Assembly (NCBI GenBank): GCA_045638125.1
Contig: JAZUAS010000013.1
Location: forward strand, 1 to 36,126
Source: SVTX01 sp045638125
GTDB taxonomy: Bacteria > Bacillota > Clostridia > Oscillospirales > CAG-272
DNA: 36,126 nt
Direction of reading: 5' to 3'
Shown here: positions 1 to 9,472 of the stretch, one piece after another
Numbering within the stretch: the first letter of the stretch is position 1
Layout: the number at the start of each line of letters is the position of its first letter
Position numbers and translations under genes: made by a program
The notes under the pieces: model-generated
Databases searched by the model: none
The model's input: only the letters and a program-made list of their open reading frames with translations
Told to the model about the DNA's origin: nothing

Positions 1-29
1 CAGTTTTACAACAACGAACGTATTCAACT

Positions 30-67
30 CAAAACAAAACTGACACCACTCGAAAAGCGATGTCAGT
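30..67 (-). terminator. Rho-independent terminator of the MacB-like gene
   Basis: Read on the minus strand, ACTGACA and TGTCAGT (61-67 and 39-45) form a 7-bp stem, closed inside by CTC/GAG-type pairs around a TTTT-containing loop. A T-rich run follows (complement of 31-38). It lies about 110 bases past the stop of the minus-strand ABC gene. Bases 68-176 hold nothing else I can support. Confidence 0.7.
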
Positions 68-176
68 TCGTTGCCTAAAATTTAATGCTTTCTACCACAA
101 GGGGTGTTTTTTGTACTGTCCGCACAATTTGGGGCAGTTCATTTGTAGAGGTTCTTTTGTTTTATAAATATAGCAA

Positions 177-3100
177 TTATTCGCTTCTAAGTGCGATAAC
201 GGGATCCTTCTTAGCAGCGCTTCTCGCAGGAATTATACCTGCGATCATAGTAAGGAAGACGCTGATAACTACAAGGATAATTCCCGCGTATACGGGAACG
301 TAGGCCGTAAGGTTATCAAATCCTGTAACGTAACGCAGAATAAGACTGGTGGGAATACACAAAAGTACTGTAACAAGAACTCCCAACAATCCGGCGCAGA
401 ACCCGATGATAACGGTTTCTGCATTGAAGACTCTGGAAACGTCCTTCTTGGATGCACCAATGGCACGGAGGATACCGATCTCCTTGGTTCTTTCAAGCAC
501 TGAAATGTTAGTGATAATACCGATCATAATAGAGGATACCACAAGGGAAATGCCAACGAATGCTATAAGAACGTAGGAAATTACGTTAATGATGGTGGTT
601 ACAGAGGACATAAGAGTACCCACAAGGTCGCTATACTGGAGCACCTTGGGAGACTTATCCTCGGGAGCCTTGCCATTGTTAGCCGCCTTGTATTCCTCGA
701 TGTACTCAGCGTTGACCTTATCGTTATACTTTGCAATAAAGTCCTCGATCTTTTCCTTGGACTCAAAGTCCTTAGCATATAAGTTGATCGACGCAGGTGA
801 TGCGATCGCCTGATTGTCAAGCTTTTTCATTACGCTGTCATAGGTCTCGTCTATCTGAGGCGCCATGCTGTAAAGGGTTCGCTCAAGCTGAATAAACGCC
901 TCGTCCTCTGCGGAGAGAGTTGCAAGAAGGGTGAGGAATATTTCCTTATTTACGGTCATGGTCTTAACAGCCTCGGTCATCTCGGAGTAGATCGCCTGCA
1001 TAGCATCTTCGCCTGCAAGAGTAATAAGACCGGGAATATCAAAGGGAACCTGCTCGCTCTTACTAAGTCCGACAAATGCAAGCATTACTTGATTTTGAGT
1101 ATCAAGAATGGGGAGAAGCTTTACAAAGTTGTCTGGGGTAACAGTGATACCACCAGTGGTCTGTGTGATCACAGTACAAAGTGTATTGATCGCCCTCTCA
1201 TTGTTAGGATTGGCTTTTGCGGCGGTAAGCACAGCCTCGAAGATAGCAGCCTGCTTATCAGCGGGTAAAAGCATATACATTCCAAGGAAAGAGTTGGTAT
1301 CGGTGACCTGAATTCTGTCGGAAAAATCGGGATTGGTGAGTATCTGCTGGGTCATGTAGGCGTAAAAATATTCCATGGTGGACTCGGGAATCTTATCAAT
1401 AAGCTCATGGATATTTTCGGGAGTGTAAACAGTCTCCTCAAAGGGAAGTCCTGTAAGGACGTTTATGCCTGTTTTGTCTGTCTCGTTATAAGAAGCCTTT
1501 TGCTGGTTGATGACCTCGCTTTTTAAAGTCTTATCAAGTACAGCCTCTGTGAGCTTGTGAGTGTAACCTACGGCGCCGCTGATCGAGGTTGCAGTAGCAC
1601 CGGGCTTGGGACGGATAATACCGGAAATCTTAAGCTCAATACCGTGGGTGTTGATATATTCAACAAGTGCTTCTTCGTTGTAATTCAACTTGTCCTCGCG
1701 GACGTCCTTCCAGACGGGATATTCAATGCCGTTGTAAGTGTAGTAAGTTTTGGAATCGTCCTCAACGTAGAAATCGGAGTTGGTGAGAAGCATAAAGCTC
1801 ATTCCTACGAAGTAATCGTAATCATAGGGCCCCTCATTGAACAGTTCTTCTTCGGTCTCACTCTCACTTTCACCTTCGTTTGTTTCAGTTCCGAAGGAGG
1901 GAGTTGATCCGGAGCCCATACTGTCACCAAGAACGGCTGACATCTCGTCCTGAATATTGTCGGGATCAAGAATACCGAGCATATAGAGGGTCATACGAGT
2001 GATCTGGTTGTTGGAGTTAACTACAAGAACAACTTCGTTGGGGTTTTGAGGCCAATCGCCTGAAATAACCTCATACTGCTGATCGAGAAGGTCTTGGTTG
2101 TTGATCATCTCGGAGAAAACGTCGATACCTGCAGAGCCACCCATTTCCATAAGCTCGCTCATTCCGGAGAATGCCTCGCCGGCATTATCGAAGATGGTTT
2201 CCATGCCAACCTTTCTCGCCTCGGTCTTGGGGTTGCCGTTTTCGTCGAGAATCACGTTGCCGTTCTCATCAAGTACAGGAACGATATTGTATATCTGGAA
2301 ATCATAATCGTAGGTGTATTGAATATCGCTGACATAGTCCTTAATTTCGTCGTAATTTGCATCAAGATGCACCTTGAAAGAATCAAGATCGTTTTTTACG
2401 GTAGAGGACATAGCCGAAAGCATACTACCCATAGAATTGTCAACGTGAATCTGATTTGTATCCTTGTAATCCTGCCCGTCGGAAACGCTGGTCATAGCCG
2501 AAAGCAAGGCAGACATATCCTGCGTTTCCTTCTGAATTGAAAGAGGATAGGTAGAAAGCGTGTCCTCCTGAACCTGCGTGATAAAGAGATTGATTCCGCT
2601 TGAAAGAGCGAGAATAAGAGCTATACCGATTATACCTATACTGCCCGCAAAGCTGGTCATAGCCGTACGACCTTTTTTGGTGGCAAGGTTATTTAGAGAG
2701 AGCGAGAGAGCGGTGAAGAATGACATAGAGGTCTTTTTCTTATTCTGCGACTTCTTGGCTTCTGCCTTCTTGCCTGCCGTGATTGCCGCCTCAATCTCTT
2801 CTTCGCTTGCAGTATAGGGGTCGGAGTCGTCGGTGACGAGACCGTCTATGACCTTGATGATTCTCGTTGCGTACGTGTCAGCAAGCTCGGGGTTATGTGT
2901 TACCATAATAATGAGCTTATCCTTTGAGATTTCCTTGAGTATCTCCATTATCTGCACGCTGGTGGTGGTATCAAGTGCACCGGTAGGTTCATCAGCAAGA
3001 AGAATATCGGGGTCGTTAACAAGAGCACGTGCTATTGCAACTCTCTGCATCTGTCCGCCCGACATCTGCGAGGGCTTTTTATGGAGCTGATCTCCAAGAC

Positions 3101-3488
3101 CTACCTTTGCCAGTGCCTCTGCAGCTCTCTTGCGACGCTCCGATTTTGAAACGCCCGAAAGAGTAAGTGCCAGCTCGACGTTGGCAAGTACTGTCTGGTG
3201 GGGAATAAGGTTATAGCTCTGGAATACGAAGCCGATCGAGTGGTTTCTGTAAGTATCCCAATCACGGTCTTTAAATGTTTTGGTAGACTTGCCGTTGATA
3301 ACAAGATCTCCACTAGTATATCTGTCCAAACCTCCGATAATGTTGAGCATCGTGGTTTTTCCGCAACCCGAAGGGCCGAGTATCGCAACGAACTCACTTT
3401 CACGAAATTCAAGGTCAATACCCTTAAGCGCCTTGACTACCGAAGGACCGCTTACGTAATCCTTTGTGATGTTTTTAAGCTTGAGCAA
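177..3488 (-). CDS. MacB-like ABC exporter, fused ATPase and FtsX-type permease
   Basis: This is a single-chain ABC transporter of the MacB/FtsX (type VII) kind, about 1103 residues. The N-terminal 230 residues are a LolD/MacB-like ATPase with Walker A GPSGCGKTT, signature SGGQMQRVAIARAL, Walker B ILLADEPTGALD and an H-loop in MVTHNPEL. A Lys-rich linker leads to one membrane helix near residue 280-305. An extracytoplasmic domain of about 640 residues follows. Three C-terminal helices come last, the first two flanking the FtsX signature ERTKEIGILRAIGAS. I place the start at a TTG (3488) because GGAGG sits 8 bases upstream and the protein then begins MLKLKNITKDY, as relatives do; the longer TTG start at 3503 overlaps that GGAGG. 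Such proteins usually dimerise and move peptides, lipoproteins or drugs, or act by mechanotransmission. The substrate is unknown. It diverges from the exporter pair at 3707. Confidence 0.9.
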   Translation of the reverse strand: MLKLKNITKDYVSGPSVVKALKGIDLEFRESEFVAILGPSGCGKTTMLNIIGGLDRYTSGDLVINGKSTKTFKDRDWDTYRNHSIGFVFQSYNLIPHQTVLANVELALTLSGVSKSERRKRAAEALAKVGLGDQLHKKPSQMSGGQMQRVAIARALVNDPDILLADEPTGALDTTTSVQIMEILKEISKDKLIIMVTHNPELADTYATRIIKVIDGLVTDDSDPYTASEEEIEAAITAGKKAEAKKSQNKKKTSMSFFTALSLSLNNLATKKGRTAMTSFAGSIGIIGIALILALSSGINLFITQVQEDTLSTYPLSIQKETQDMSALLSAMTSVSDGQDYKDTNQIHVDNSMGSMLSAMSSTVKNDLDSFKVHLDANYDEIKDYVSDIQYTYDYDFQIYNIVPVLDENGNVILDENGNPKTEARKVGMETIFDNAGEAFSGMSELMEMGGSAGIDVFSEMINNQDLLDQQYEVISGDWPQNPNEVVLVVNSNNQITRMTLYMLGILDPDNIQDEMSAVLGDSMGSGSTPSFGTETNEGESESETEEELFNEGPYDYDYFVGMSFMLLTNSDFYVEDDSKTYYTYNGIEYPVWKDVREDKLNYNEEALVEYINTHGIELKISGIIRPKPGATATSISGAVGYTHKLTEAVLDKTLKSEVINQQKASYNETDKTGINVLTGLPFEETVYTPENIHELIDKIPESTMEYFYAYMTQQILTNPDFSDRIQVTDTNSFLGMYMLLPADKQAAIFEAVLTAAKANPNNERAINTLCTVITQTTGGITVTPDNFVKLLPILDTQNQVMLAFVGLSKSEQVPFDIPGLITLAGEDAMQAIYSEMTEAVKTMTVNKEIFLTLLATLSAEDEAFIQLERTLYSMAPQIDETYDSVMKKLDNQAIASPASINLYAKDFESKEKIEDFIAKYNDKVNAEYIEEYKAANNGKAPEDKSPKVLQYSDLVGTLMSSVTTIINVISYVLIAFVGISLVVSSIMIGIITNISVLERTKEIGILRAIGASKKDVSRVFNAETVIIGFCAGLLGVLVTVLLCIPTSLILRYVTGFDNLTAYVPVYAGIILVVISVFLTMIAGIIPARSAAKKDPVIALRSE

Positions 3489-3648
3489 GGATTTTTCCTC
3501 CAAAAATAATAAAATAATTTTCCAGATAAGATTTTATCATGATTTTGTAAACTGATTGTTAAGCAACGTTTGATTTATTTTAGATTTATGTGTTTTTTTC
3601 GTGAAGTTTTACTGTTTTTTTATTAAATTCAATCTTTTGGCAAAACAC

Positions 3649-3677
3649 TTGCAAAAATCTAACAAAAGTGGTATAAT
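3649..3677 (+). promoter_or_regulatory. Sigma-A promoter of the ABC exporter pair
   Basis: TTGCAA (3649-3654) and TATAAT (3672-3677) are separated by 17 bases. The start codon is about 30 bases beyond the -10, preceded by CAAGGAG at a normal distance. This is the only clear promoter in the 3489-3706 gap. Confidence 0.8.
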
Positions 3678-3706
3678 AAAAGGGATGTAAAATACAAGGA
3701 GCAAAT

Positions 3707-5449
3707 ATGAAGACGGTATTACAATATCTGAAAAAATATAAGCTTGAGTGCTTCATGGCGCCGCTTTTTAAGCTGCTTGAAGCCTGCTTTGACCTTTTTG
3801 TGCCCGTAGTCGTTAAAATGATAATGGACGTGGGCATTAAAAATGGCGACACAAGCTACATAGTCCACGGTTGTCTTGTGCTGGTAGCGCTTAGCATTAT
3901 CGGACTCACCTGCTCGATAATCGCGCAGTATTTTGCGGCAAGAGCGGCAGTTGGAACGTCTACGGGACTTCGCCACACGCTTTTTGCTCACCTGCAGGGG
4001 CTTTCCTATTCCAATGCCGGTAAGCTTGGTAAGTCATCGATGATCACACGAATGACCAGCGATATAAATCAGGTGCAAAACGGTGTTAATATGTTCCTGC
4101 GGCTGTTTTTGCGTTCTCCCATCATCGTGTTTGGCGCTATGATAATGGCTTACGCCATAGATTTTGCCGATGACGGAAGCATTGGCGTAGCCCATACCTT
4201 TGCAGTAATAATCCCCGCTCTTGCGGTGGTTGTATTCACCGTAATTCTTGCCGGCGCACCCCTTTTCCGCAAGGTTCAGGGCAAGCTCGACCGTGTTACG
4301 GGTAAGACGAGAGAAAACCTGGGCGGTGTTCGCGTTATCCGTGCATTTAGCAAGGAGCAGAGCGAGATCGAGGAATTCAGCCGTGCAAATCACGAGCATA
4401 CCAAGGGACAGAGAAGAGCGGGAATGCTCACGGCTCTTATGAACCCTATGACCTACGTTTTGGTCAATATCGGTATTATCGCCGTGGTGTATTTCTCGGC
4501 AGTTGAGATAAACACGGGAAGTATGACCCAGGGCGACCTCTTCGCCATGTATAATTATATGTCGCAGATCCTCGTTGAGCTTGTAAAGCTTGCGAATACT
4601 ATCGTTCTTATGACAAAATCCATCGCTTGCGCGAAGAGAATCCAATCGGTGCTTGATATTCCCACGGGAATGGAGAGAAAAAAGGGCGAGGGTGAGGCAG
4701 ATGAAAACGCTCCCGCAGTGGAATTTAAGAACGTTACGCTCAATTACAGCGGCGAGGGTGAAGCAACACTTGAGAACATTGATGTTACCGTCAAAGCGGG
4801 TGAAACAGTTGGCATTATCGGGTCTACCGGTTCTGGCAAAACATCTCTTGTTAATATGATCCCTCGATTCTACGATGCAAGTGCGGGTGAGGTTAGGGTT
4901 TTCGGCAAAAACGTTAAGGAATATGACCTTGAAGATTTGCGAGAGAAGGTTTCCGTAGTACCTCAAAAAGCGGTGCTTTTCAAGGGGACTATCAAGTCAA
5001 ATCTCCTATGGGGCAATGAAAACGCCACAGAGGAGCAGTTGGCTCACGCCCTTGAGGTAGCGCAGGCGGCAGACTTCGTATCCGAGAAGGATGGCGGCAT
5101 CAACGCACAGGTGGAGCAGCTGGGCAAGAACCTCTCGGGAGGTCAGCGACAGAGGCTTACCATAGCCCGTGCCATAGTCAAAAACGCGCCTATTCTTATT
5201 TTGGACGATAGCGCGTCGGCTCTCGACTTTGCCACCGAGGCAAGGCTTCGCCACGCTCTCGGTCAGCTTGGCGACGATACCACCGTGTTTATCGTATCGC
5301 AAAGAACCTCGTCTATCAGCCACGCCGATAAGATAATCGTTCTTGACGACGGAAAGATCGTAGGTCTTGGCAAGCATGATGACTTGCTTGAAAGTTGCTC
5401 GGTCTACCGTGAAATATACGATTCACAGTTCAAGGGAGGTGACGAATAA
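3707..5449 (+). CDS. Heterodimeric ABC exporter subunit with degenerate ATP site
   Basis: Type IV ABC exporter half-transporter of 580 residues: an N-terminal six-helix membrane domain (about 15-320) and a C-terminal ATPase. Walker A is GSTGSGKTS and the signature is LSGGQRQRL. Walker B ends ILILDDSASALD, with Asp in place of the catalytic Glu, and the switch His is Gln (IVSQRTSS). These changes mark the non-hydrolytic half of heterodimeric exporters of the TM287/288 or BmrCD type. Its stop codon overlaps the start of the next gene (ATAATGG), so the two subunits are translationally coupled. The substrate cannot be read from sequence; relatives export drugs or peptides. CAAGGAG precedes the ATG. 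Confidence is high for family and for the degenerate site, low for cargo. Confidence 0.93.
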   Translation: MKTVLQYLKKYKLECFMAPLFKLLEACFDLFVPVVVKMIMDVGIKNGDTSYIVHGCLVLVALSIIGLTCSIIAQYFAARAAVGTSTGLRHTLFAHLQGLSYSNAGKLGKSSMITRMTSDINQVQNGVNMFLRLFLRSPIIVFGAMIMAYAIDFADDGSIGVAHTFAVIIPALAVVVFTVILAGAPLFRKVQGKLDRVTGKTRENLGGVRVIRAFSKEQSEIEEFSRANHEHTKGQRRAGMLTALMNPMTYVLVNIGIIAVVYFSAVEINTGSMTQGDLFAMYNYMSQILVELVKLANTIVLMTKSIACAKRIQSVLDIPTGMERKKGEGEADENAPAVEFKNVTLNYSGEGEATLENIDVTVKAGETVGIIGSTGSGKTSLVNMIPRFYDASAGEVRVFGKNVKEYDLEDLREKVSVVPQKAVLFKGTIKSNLLWGNENATEEQLAHALEVAQAADFVSEKDGGINAQVEQLGKNLSGGQRQRLTIARAIVKNAPILILDDSASALDFATEARLRHALGQLGDDTTVFIVSQRTSSISHADKIIVLDDGKIVGLGKHDDLLESCSVYREIYDSQFKGGDE

Positions 5450-7275
5450 TGGCACTTTTCAGGAAGAAAGCTCCCAAGAATCTGAAAAAATCCAAGATGC
5501 CCGTAGGTGCAACTTACGGTATGACCATCAAAAAGGTATTGGGCTATCTCAAAGCCTATAAATGGCTCTTTGCCATTTCGCTCATTCTCGCTCTCGCCAC
5601 CGTTGCAGGCACGCTCTACGTTCCTGTGCTGGTGGGTAAGGCTATCGACCTGGCAATAGGTCAGAATCAGGTGAATTTTGACGGAATATTCAAGCTTTTG
5701 GCGCGGATTGGCATGGTCTCTCTCTTGACCGCCCTCTGTCAGTGGCTTATGAACGTTTGCAACAACCGAATAACCTTTGGAATCGTGCGCAGACTTCGCC
5801 GAGATGCCTTTAACAAGATTCAGTCGCTTCCGCTTTCCTATATCGACTCCCACCCCGTGGGAGATACGGTCAGTCGCGTAATTTCGGATGCAGATCAGTT
5901 CTCGGACGGACTTTTGGTAGGCTTTTCACAGCTCTTTACGGGAATTCTTACTATTCTCGGCACGCTGGCAATTATGCTTTCAATTAATTTGAGTATTGCC
6001 ATCGTAGTTATCGTTCTAACGCCCTTGTCACTTTTTGTGGCGGCGTTTATTGCCAAGAGCACCCACGATCTCTTCAAAAAGCAATCCGAAACGAGAGCAG
6101 AGCAGACCTCTCTTATCGATGAAATGATAGGCGAGCATAAGACCGTTGCGGCGTTCTCTCACGAGGACGAGGCTCTTGCCGAGTTCGACGAGATTAACGA
6201 GCGCCTTGCAAAATGCTCTTTGAAGGCGGTATTCTATTCTTCATTGACCAACCCCTGCACGCGCTTTGTAAATAACGTGGTTTACGCAGCGGCGGCGCTG
6301 GTGGGCGCGCTTATCTGCATTTCGGGTAGCGGTGACCTTATCACAAGTCTGCCCCTGACTATTGGTAGTCTTACCAGCCTATTAAACTATGCAAATCAGT
6401 ACACCAAGCCCTTTAACGAGATCTCGGGCGTTATCACAGAGGTACAGAACGCCTTGGCTTGTGCCGCAAGAGTTTTCGAGCTTATTGATGCCGAGGAGCA
6501 GACACCCGAGAGGTCGGATTCGCACACCCTCACCGCCCCCGAGATAGACGGCAGAGTTAACATTGAAAACGTAGAGTTTTCCTACACTCCCGACCGCGAG
6601 CTTATCAAGGATTTCAACCTTTCAATTGAAAAGGGGCAGAGAGTTGCCATTGTTGGCCCTACGGGCTGTGGAAAGACCACGGTCATTAATCTGCTTATGC
6701 GATTCTATGACGTTGATAGCGGTAAGATGGAAGTTAGCGGCTATGATGTGAACGATCTTACCAGATCCTCGCTTCGCCGCGCCTACGGTATGGTCTTGCA
6801 GGACACCTGGCTCAAGGCAGGCACTATAAGAGAAAATATCGCCATGGGTAAGCCCGACGCCACCGACCAGGAGATCCGCGCGGCGGCAAAGGAAGCCCAC
6901 GCCCATAGCTTTATCCGTCAGCTTCCCAAGGGCTACGATACCGTTATCGGTGAGAACGGCGGAGAGCTTTCCCAGGGTCAAAAGCAGCTTCTCTGTATTG
7001 CAAGAGTTTTGCTTTGCTTGCCGCCTATGCTCATTCTCGACGAGGCAACCTCCTCTATCGACACCAGAACCGAGATGAAGATTCAGGACGCGTTTGCCAA
7101 GATGATGAAGGGAAGAACCTCCTTTGTCGTCGCTCACCGTCTCTCCACTATTAAGGAGGCCGACGTTATTCTCGTTATGAATAACGGACGCATAGTCGAA
7201 AATGGCGACCATAAAACGCTACTCCAAAACGGCGGATTTTATTCCGAGCTTTGGAACAGCCAGTTTGAAAATTAA
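5449..7275 (+). CDS. Heterodimeric ABC exporter subunit, partner of the preceding gene
   Basis: Second half-transporter, 608 residues, with a basic N-terminal extension of about 25 residues (RKKAPKNLKKSKMP), six membrane helices and a C-terminal ATPase. Walker A is GPTGCGKTT, Walker B is MLILDEATSSID with the catalytic Glu, and the switch His is present (AHRLSTI). Its signature is LSQGQ instead of LSGGQ. In a head-to-tail dimer this altered signature would sit across from the degenerate Walker B of the first subunit. Together they make one dead and one live ATP site, which supports heterodimer assignment. GGAGG lies upstream inside the end of the first gene. A strong terminator follows. Confidence 0.93.
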   Translation: MALFRKKAPKNLKKSKMPVGATYGMTIKKVLGYLKAYKWLFAISLILALATVAGTLYVPVLVGKAIDLAIGQNQVNFDGIFKLLARIGMVSLLTALCQWLMNVCNNRITFGIVRRLRRDAFNKIQSLPLSYIDSHPVGDTVSRVISDADQFSDGLLVGFSQLFTGILTILGTLAIMLSINLSIAIVVIVLTPLSLFVAAFIAKSTHDLFKKQSETRAEQTSLIDEMIGEHKTVAAFSHEDEALAEFDEINERLAKCSLKAVFYSSLTNPCTRFVNNVVYAAAALVGALICISGSGDLITSLPLTIGSLTSLLNYANQYTKPFNEISGVITEVQNALACAARVFELIDAEEQTPERSDSHTLTAPEIDGRVNIENVEFSYTPDRELIKDFNLSIEKGQRVAIVGPTGCGKTTVINLLMRFYDVDSGKMEVSGYDVNDLTRSSLRRAYGMVLQDTWLKAGTIRENIAMGKPDATDQEIRAAAKEAHAHSFIRQLPKGYDTVIGENGGELSQGQKQLLCIARVLLCLPPMLILDEATSSIDTRTEMKIQDAFAKMMKGRTSFVVAHRLSTIKEADVILVMNNGRIVENGDHKTLLQNGGFYSELWNSQFEN

Positions 7276-7277
7276 AA

Positions 7278-7316
7278 AAAGAGCGAGAACAAAATTGTGT
7301 TCTCGCTCTTTTTTGT
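7278..7316. terminator. Bidirectional terminator between convergent genes
   Basis: GAGCGAGAACA (7281-7291) pairs with TGTTCTCGCTC (7298-7308). The stem is flanked by an A run on the left and a T run on the right, so it can end transcription of the ABC pair on plus and of the PHP gene on minus. Confidence 0.9.
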
Positions 7317-7330
7317 TTGAATCGGTTATA

Positions 7331-8356
7331 TTATTCTGCATAAAGGTCTTCGGCAAAATATGCGTTGGTGCAGGCAGTCTTTCCGTTTTTTGCGGTTACT
7401 GTAATTCGGAAATATTTTCTATCCTTTTCCATTTTAAAGTCTGCACTCGTAATCGCTCCAAAATTCTCGTCAAGGGCAACCTCCGCCTGACGGATGCCGT
7501 AGTTACAAACTATCTTTTCTGCCTCGGAGCATTCAATATGTATGCGGTCGTCCTCAAATGTCAACTCGTATATTTCGGGACCCTCGGAGACGTAAAATTG
7601 TCCGTCAAGCAGTGACTTAGTAACATCGCGATAATTGAGAGAATCGGCTTTTATCACAGTCCAAGCACAACCGGAATCGGATCTTCTAGACTCAGGATTA
7701 GCATGGTTATGATTATCATCTCCTGCGATGCAATAGATCTTTTTGCCGCCCATAAGCATATCGTCATAGACTCTTGGGTTGTAATCAGCAAATCCTGCTG
7801 TCATAGCACCGCCGTTATACATCTCCATAGCGTGCATTCCGTTGTAGCTCATGTATTCGGGATAAGATTGAAGCGACCAAGAGGGGTGATTATACGTTAC
7901 GAAAAATCCCTTTTCGCGCCCTATATTCATAATTTCGCTGATTCCTTTGCCCGAGTATTCGCGAACGTATTCTGGTTCGGTCTCGTCGTATTTTACAAGG
8001 TGAGCATTAGCTTTCGCGTTTCCAAAAAGGTATTTGGTGCTCCACATTGGTTGAGTGATATTGTTGGGATCGATACCAATGAAGCAGATGTGACATGCTT
8101 TAACAGTATAACGGTTTGTCCAATGGGGCTCGTTGATCTCGACCTCAAATCCGTTAAGTGCCAAAAAGCTATCGTCGGTCAACTCGCTTTGCGATATAAG
8201 AACATCGTGTTCGGTGTAAGCAACTATGGAATAACCGAGCTTTTTGTAGAGTTCTTTGATCTCTAAAGGGGTGAGACTTCCGTCGGACATTGTTGAGTGA
8301 CAATGAAGATTTGCCTTATAAAAATTACCGTTTTCCTGTAAAAGATACTTTTTCAT
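7331..8356 (-). CDS. PHP-domain metal-dependent phosphoesterase
   Basis: A 341-residue protein of the PHP superfamily. Metal-ligand motifs are visible in order: HCHSTMSDG near residue 18-26, TEHD near 50, a YNHPSW motif in the middle and AGDDNHNH near 215. The last 80 or so residues form an extra beta-rich domain seen in stand-alone PHP proteins. Family members hydrolyse phosphoesters (for example histidinol phosphate or small nucleotides); the substrate here is unknown. I choose the ATG at 8356, because GCAGGTG lies just upstream; a GTG three codons earlier is possible. It begins 17 bases after the ruvB stop and is probably co-transcribed with ruvAB. Confidence 0.85.
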   Translation of the reverse strand: MKKYLLQENGNFYKANLHCHSTMSDGSLTPLEIKELYKKLGYSIVAYTEHDVLISQSELTDDSFLALNGFEVEINEPHWTNRYTVKACHICFIGIDPNNITQPMWSTKYLFGNAKANAHLVKYDETEPEYVREYSGKGISEIMNIGREKGFFVTYNHPSWSLQSYPEYMSYNGMHAMEMYNGGAMTAGFADYNPRVYDDMLMGGKKIYCIAGDDNHNHANPESRRSDSGCAWTVIKADSLNYRDVTKSLLDGQFYVSEGPEIYELTFEDDRIHIECSEAEKIVCNYGIRQAEVALDENFGAITSADFKMEKDRKYFRITVTAKNGKTACTNAYFAEDLYAE

Positions 8357-8373
8357 AATAAACACCTGCCCAA

Positions 8374-9453
8374 TTATTTTTCATCGTTAGAAAGGAAGCT
8401 TAATTGTTGATCATCCTTTGATAGCACCGAGCGGCTGGGTTTAATCCCGAGATGCTCATAGGCAAGACGTGTAACGCAACGACCGCGAGGTGTGCGACTG
8501 AGATAGCCGATCTGCATAAGATAGGGCTCGTAAACATCCTCTAGAGTAATAGCCTCCTCACCGATAGTTGCGGCGAGAGTATCAAGACCAACAGGGCCGC
8601 CGTCATAGAACTTGATAATAGACTCCAGCATTTTCTTGTCGGTAGCGTCAAGACCTAACTCGTCAATCTCCAGCTTGTCAAGCGCAAATTGAGCTATCTC
8701 GCTGTCGATCTCGCTCTTGCCCTTGACCTGAGCAAAGTCACGAACTCGCTTTAAGAGTCGGTTGGCAATACGGGGAGTACCACGGGAGCGGGATGCGATC
8801 TCATAAGCGCCCTGCTCGGTGATGTCTATGCCGAGAATACCTGCGCTTCTTGTAACGATAGTAGCAAGCTGCTCGGGAGTGTAAAGCTCGAGCTTTAGAA
8901 CCACGCCAAAGCGGTCGCGGAGAGGGGTAGTAAGCTGACCTGCTCTCGTGGTCGCACCGATAAGTGTAAATCTGGGCAGATCAATTCTGATGCTTCGCGC
9001 CGAAGGGCCTTTACCGATAATAATATCGAGTGCAAAGTCCTCCATAGCTGGATAAAGTATCTCCTCAACCTGACGGGAAAGACGGTGAATCTCGTCGATA
9101 AAGAGCACGTCACCGGGCTGAAGATTGGTAAGAAGTGCCGCCAAGTCACCCTGCTTCTCAATCGCAGGACCAGAAGTAACTCGGATATTTACGCCCATTT
9201 CGGTGGCGATGATATTGGAAAGAGTGGTCTTGCCCAAGCCGGGAGGGCCGTAGAGCAGCACGTGGTCGAGGGATTCTCCGCGGAGCTTTGCCGCGTCAAT
9301 ATAAACCTTAAGATTTTCCTTTGCCTTATCCTGACCTATGTAGTCGTCAAGAGTTTTCGGACGCAGTGATACGTCGGTATCGGAGTCCTCGGCGGAATAA
9401 GAGGTGGAAACTATCCTATTTTCAAAGTCAAATTCTTCTTCGTTTGTAAACAT
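8374..9453 (-). CDS. ruvB: Holliday junction branch migration helicase RuvB
   Basis: A 359-residue AAA+ motor that drives branch migration on RuvA-bound Holliday junctions. Visible are Walker A GPPGLGKTT, Walker B VLFIDEIHRLS, the sensor region GATTRAGQLTTPLRDRFG, the arginine-finger segment SRGTPRIANRLL, and a C-terminal winged helix with GGPVGLDTLA and RTPRGR. Length is normal for the family, with a short acidic N-terminal tail. GGAGG is 8 bases from the ATG. It starts 19 bases after ruvA. Confidence 0.98.
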   Translation of the reverse strand: MFTNEEEFDFENRIVSTSYSAEDSDTDVSLRPKTLDDYIGQDKAKENLKVYIDAAKLRGESLDHVLLYGPPGLGKTTLSNIIATEMGVNIRVTSGPAIEKQGDLAALLTNLQPGDVLFIDEIHRLSRQVEEILYPAMEDFALDIIIGKGPSARSIRIDLPRFTLIGATTRAGQLTTPLRDRFGVVLKLELYTPEQLATIVTRSAGILGIDITEQGAYEIASRSRGTPRIANRLLKRVRDFAQVKGKSEIDSEIAQFALDKLEIDELGLDATDKKMLESIIKFYDGGPVGLDTLAATIGEEAITLEDVYEPYLMQIGYLSRTPRGRCVTRLAYEHLGIKPSRSVLSKDDQQLSFLSNDEK

Positions 9454-9472
9454 AATTTCAGCCTCCTTTCAA

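Noticed and set aside
3504..3580. A promoter for the MacB-like gene on the minus strand
   Set aside because: AT-rich sequence with TTTACA and TTAACA hexamers is present, but no good -10 lies at the right spacing, so I did not list one.
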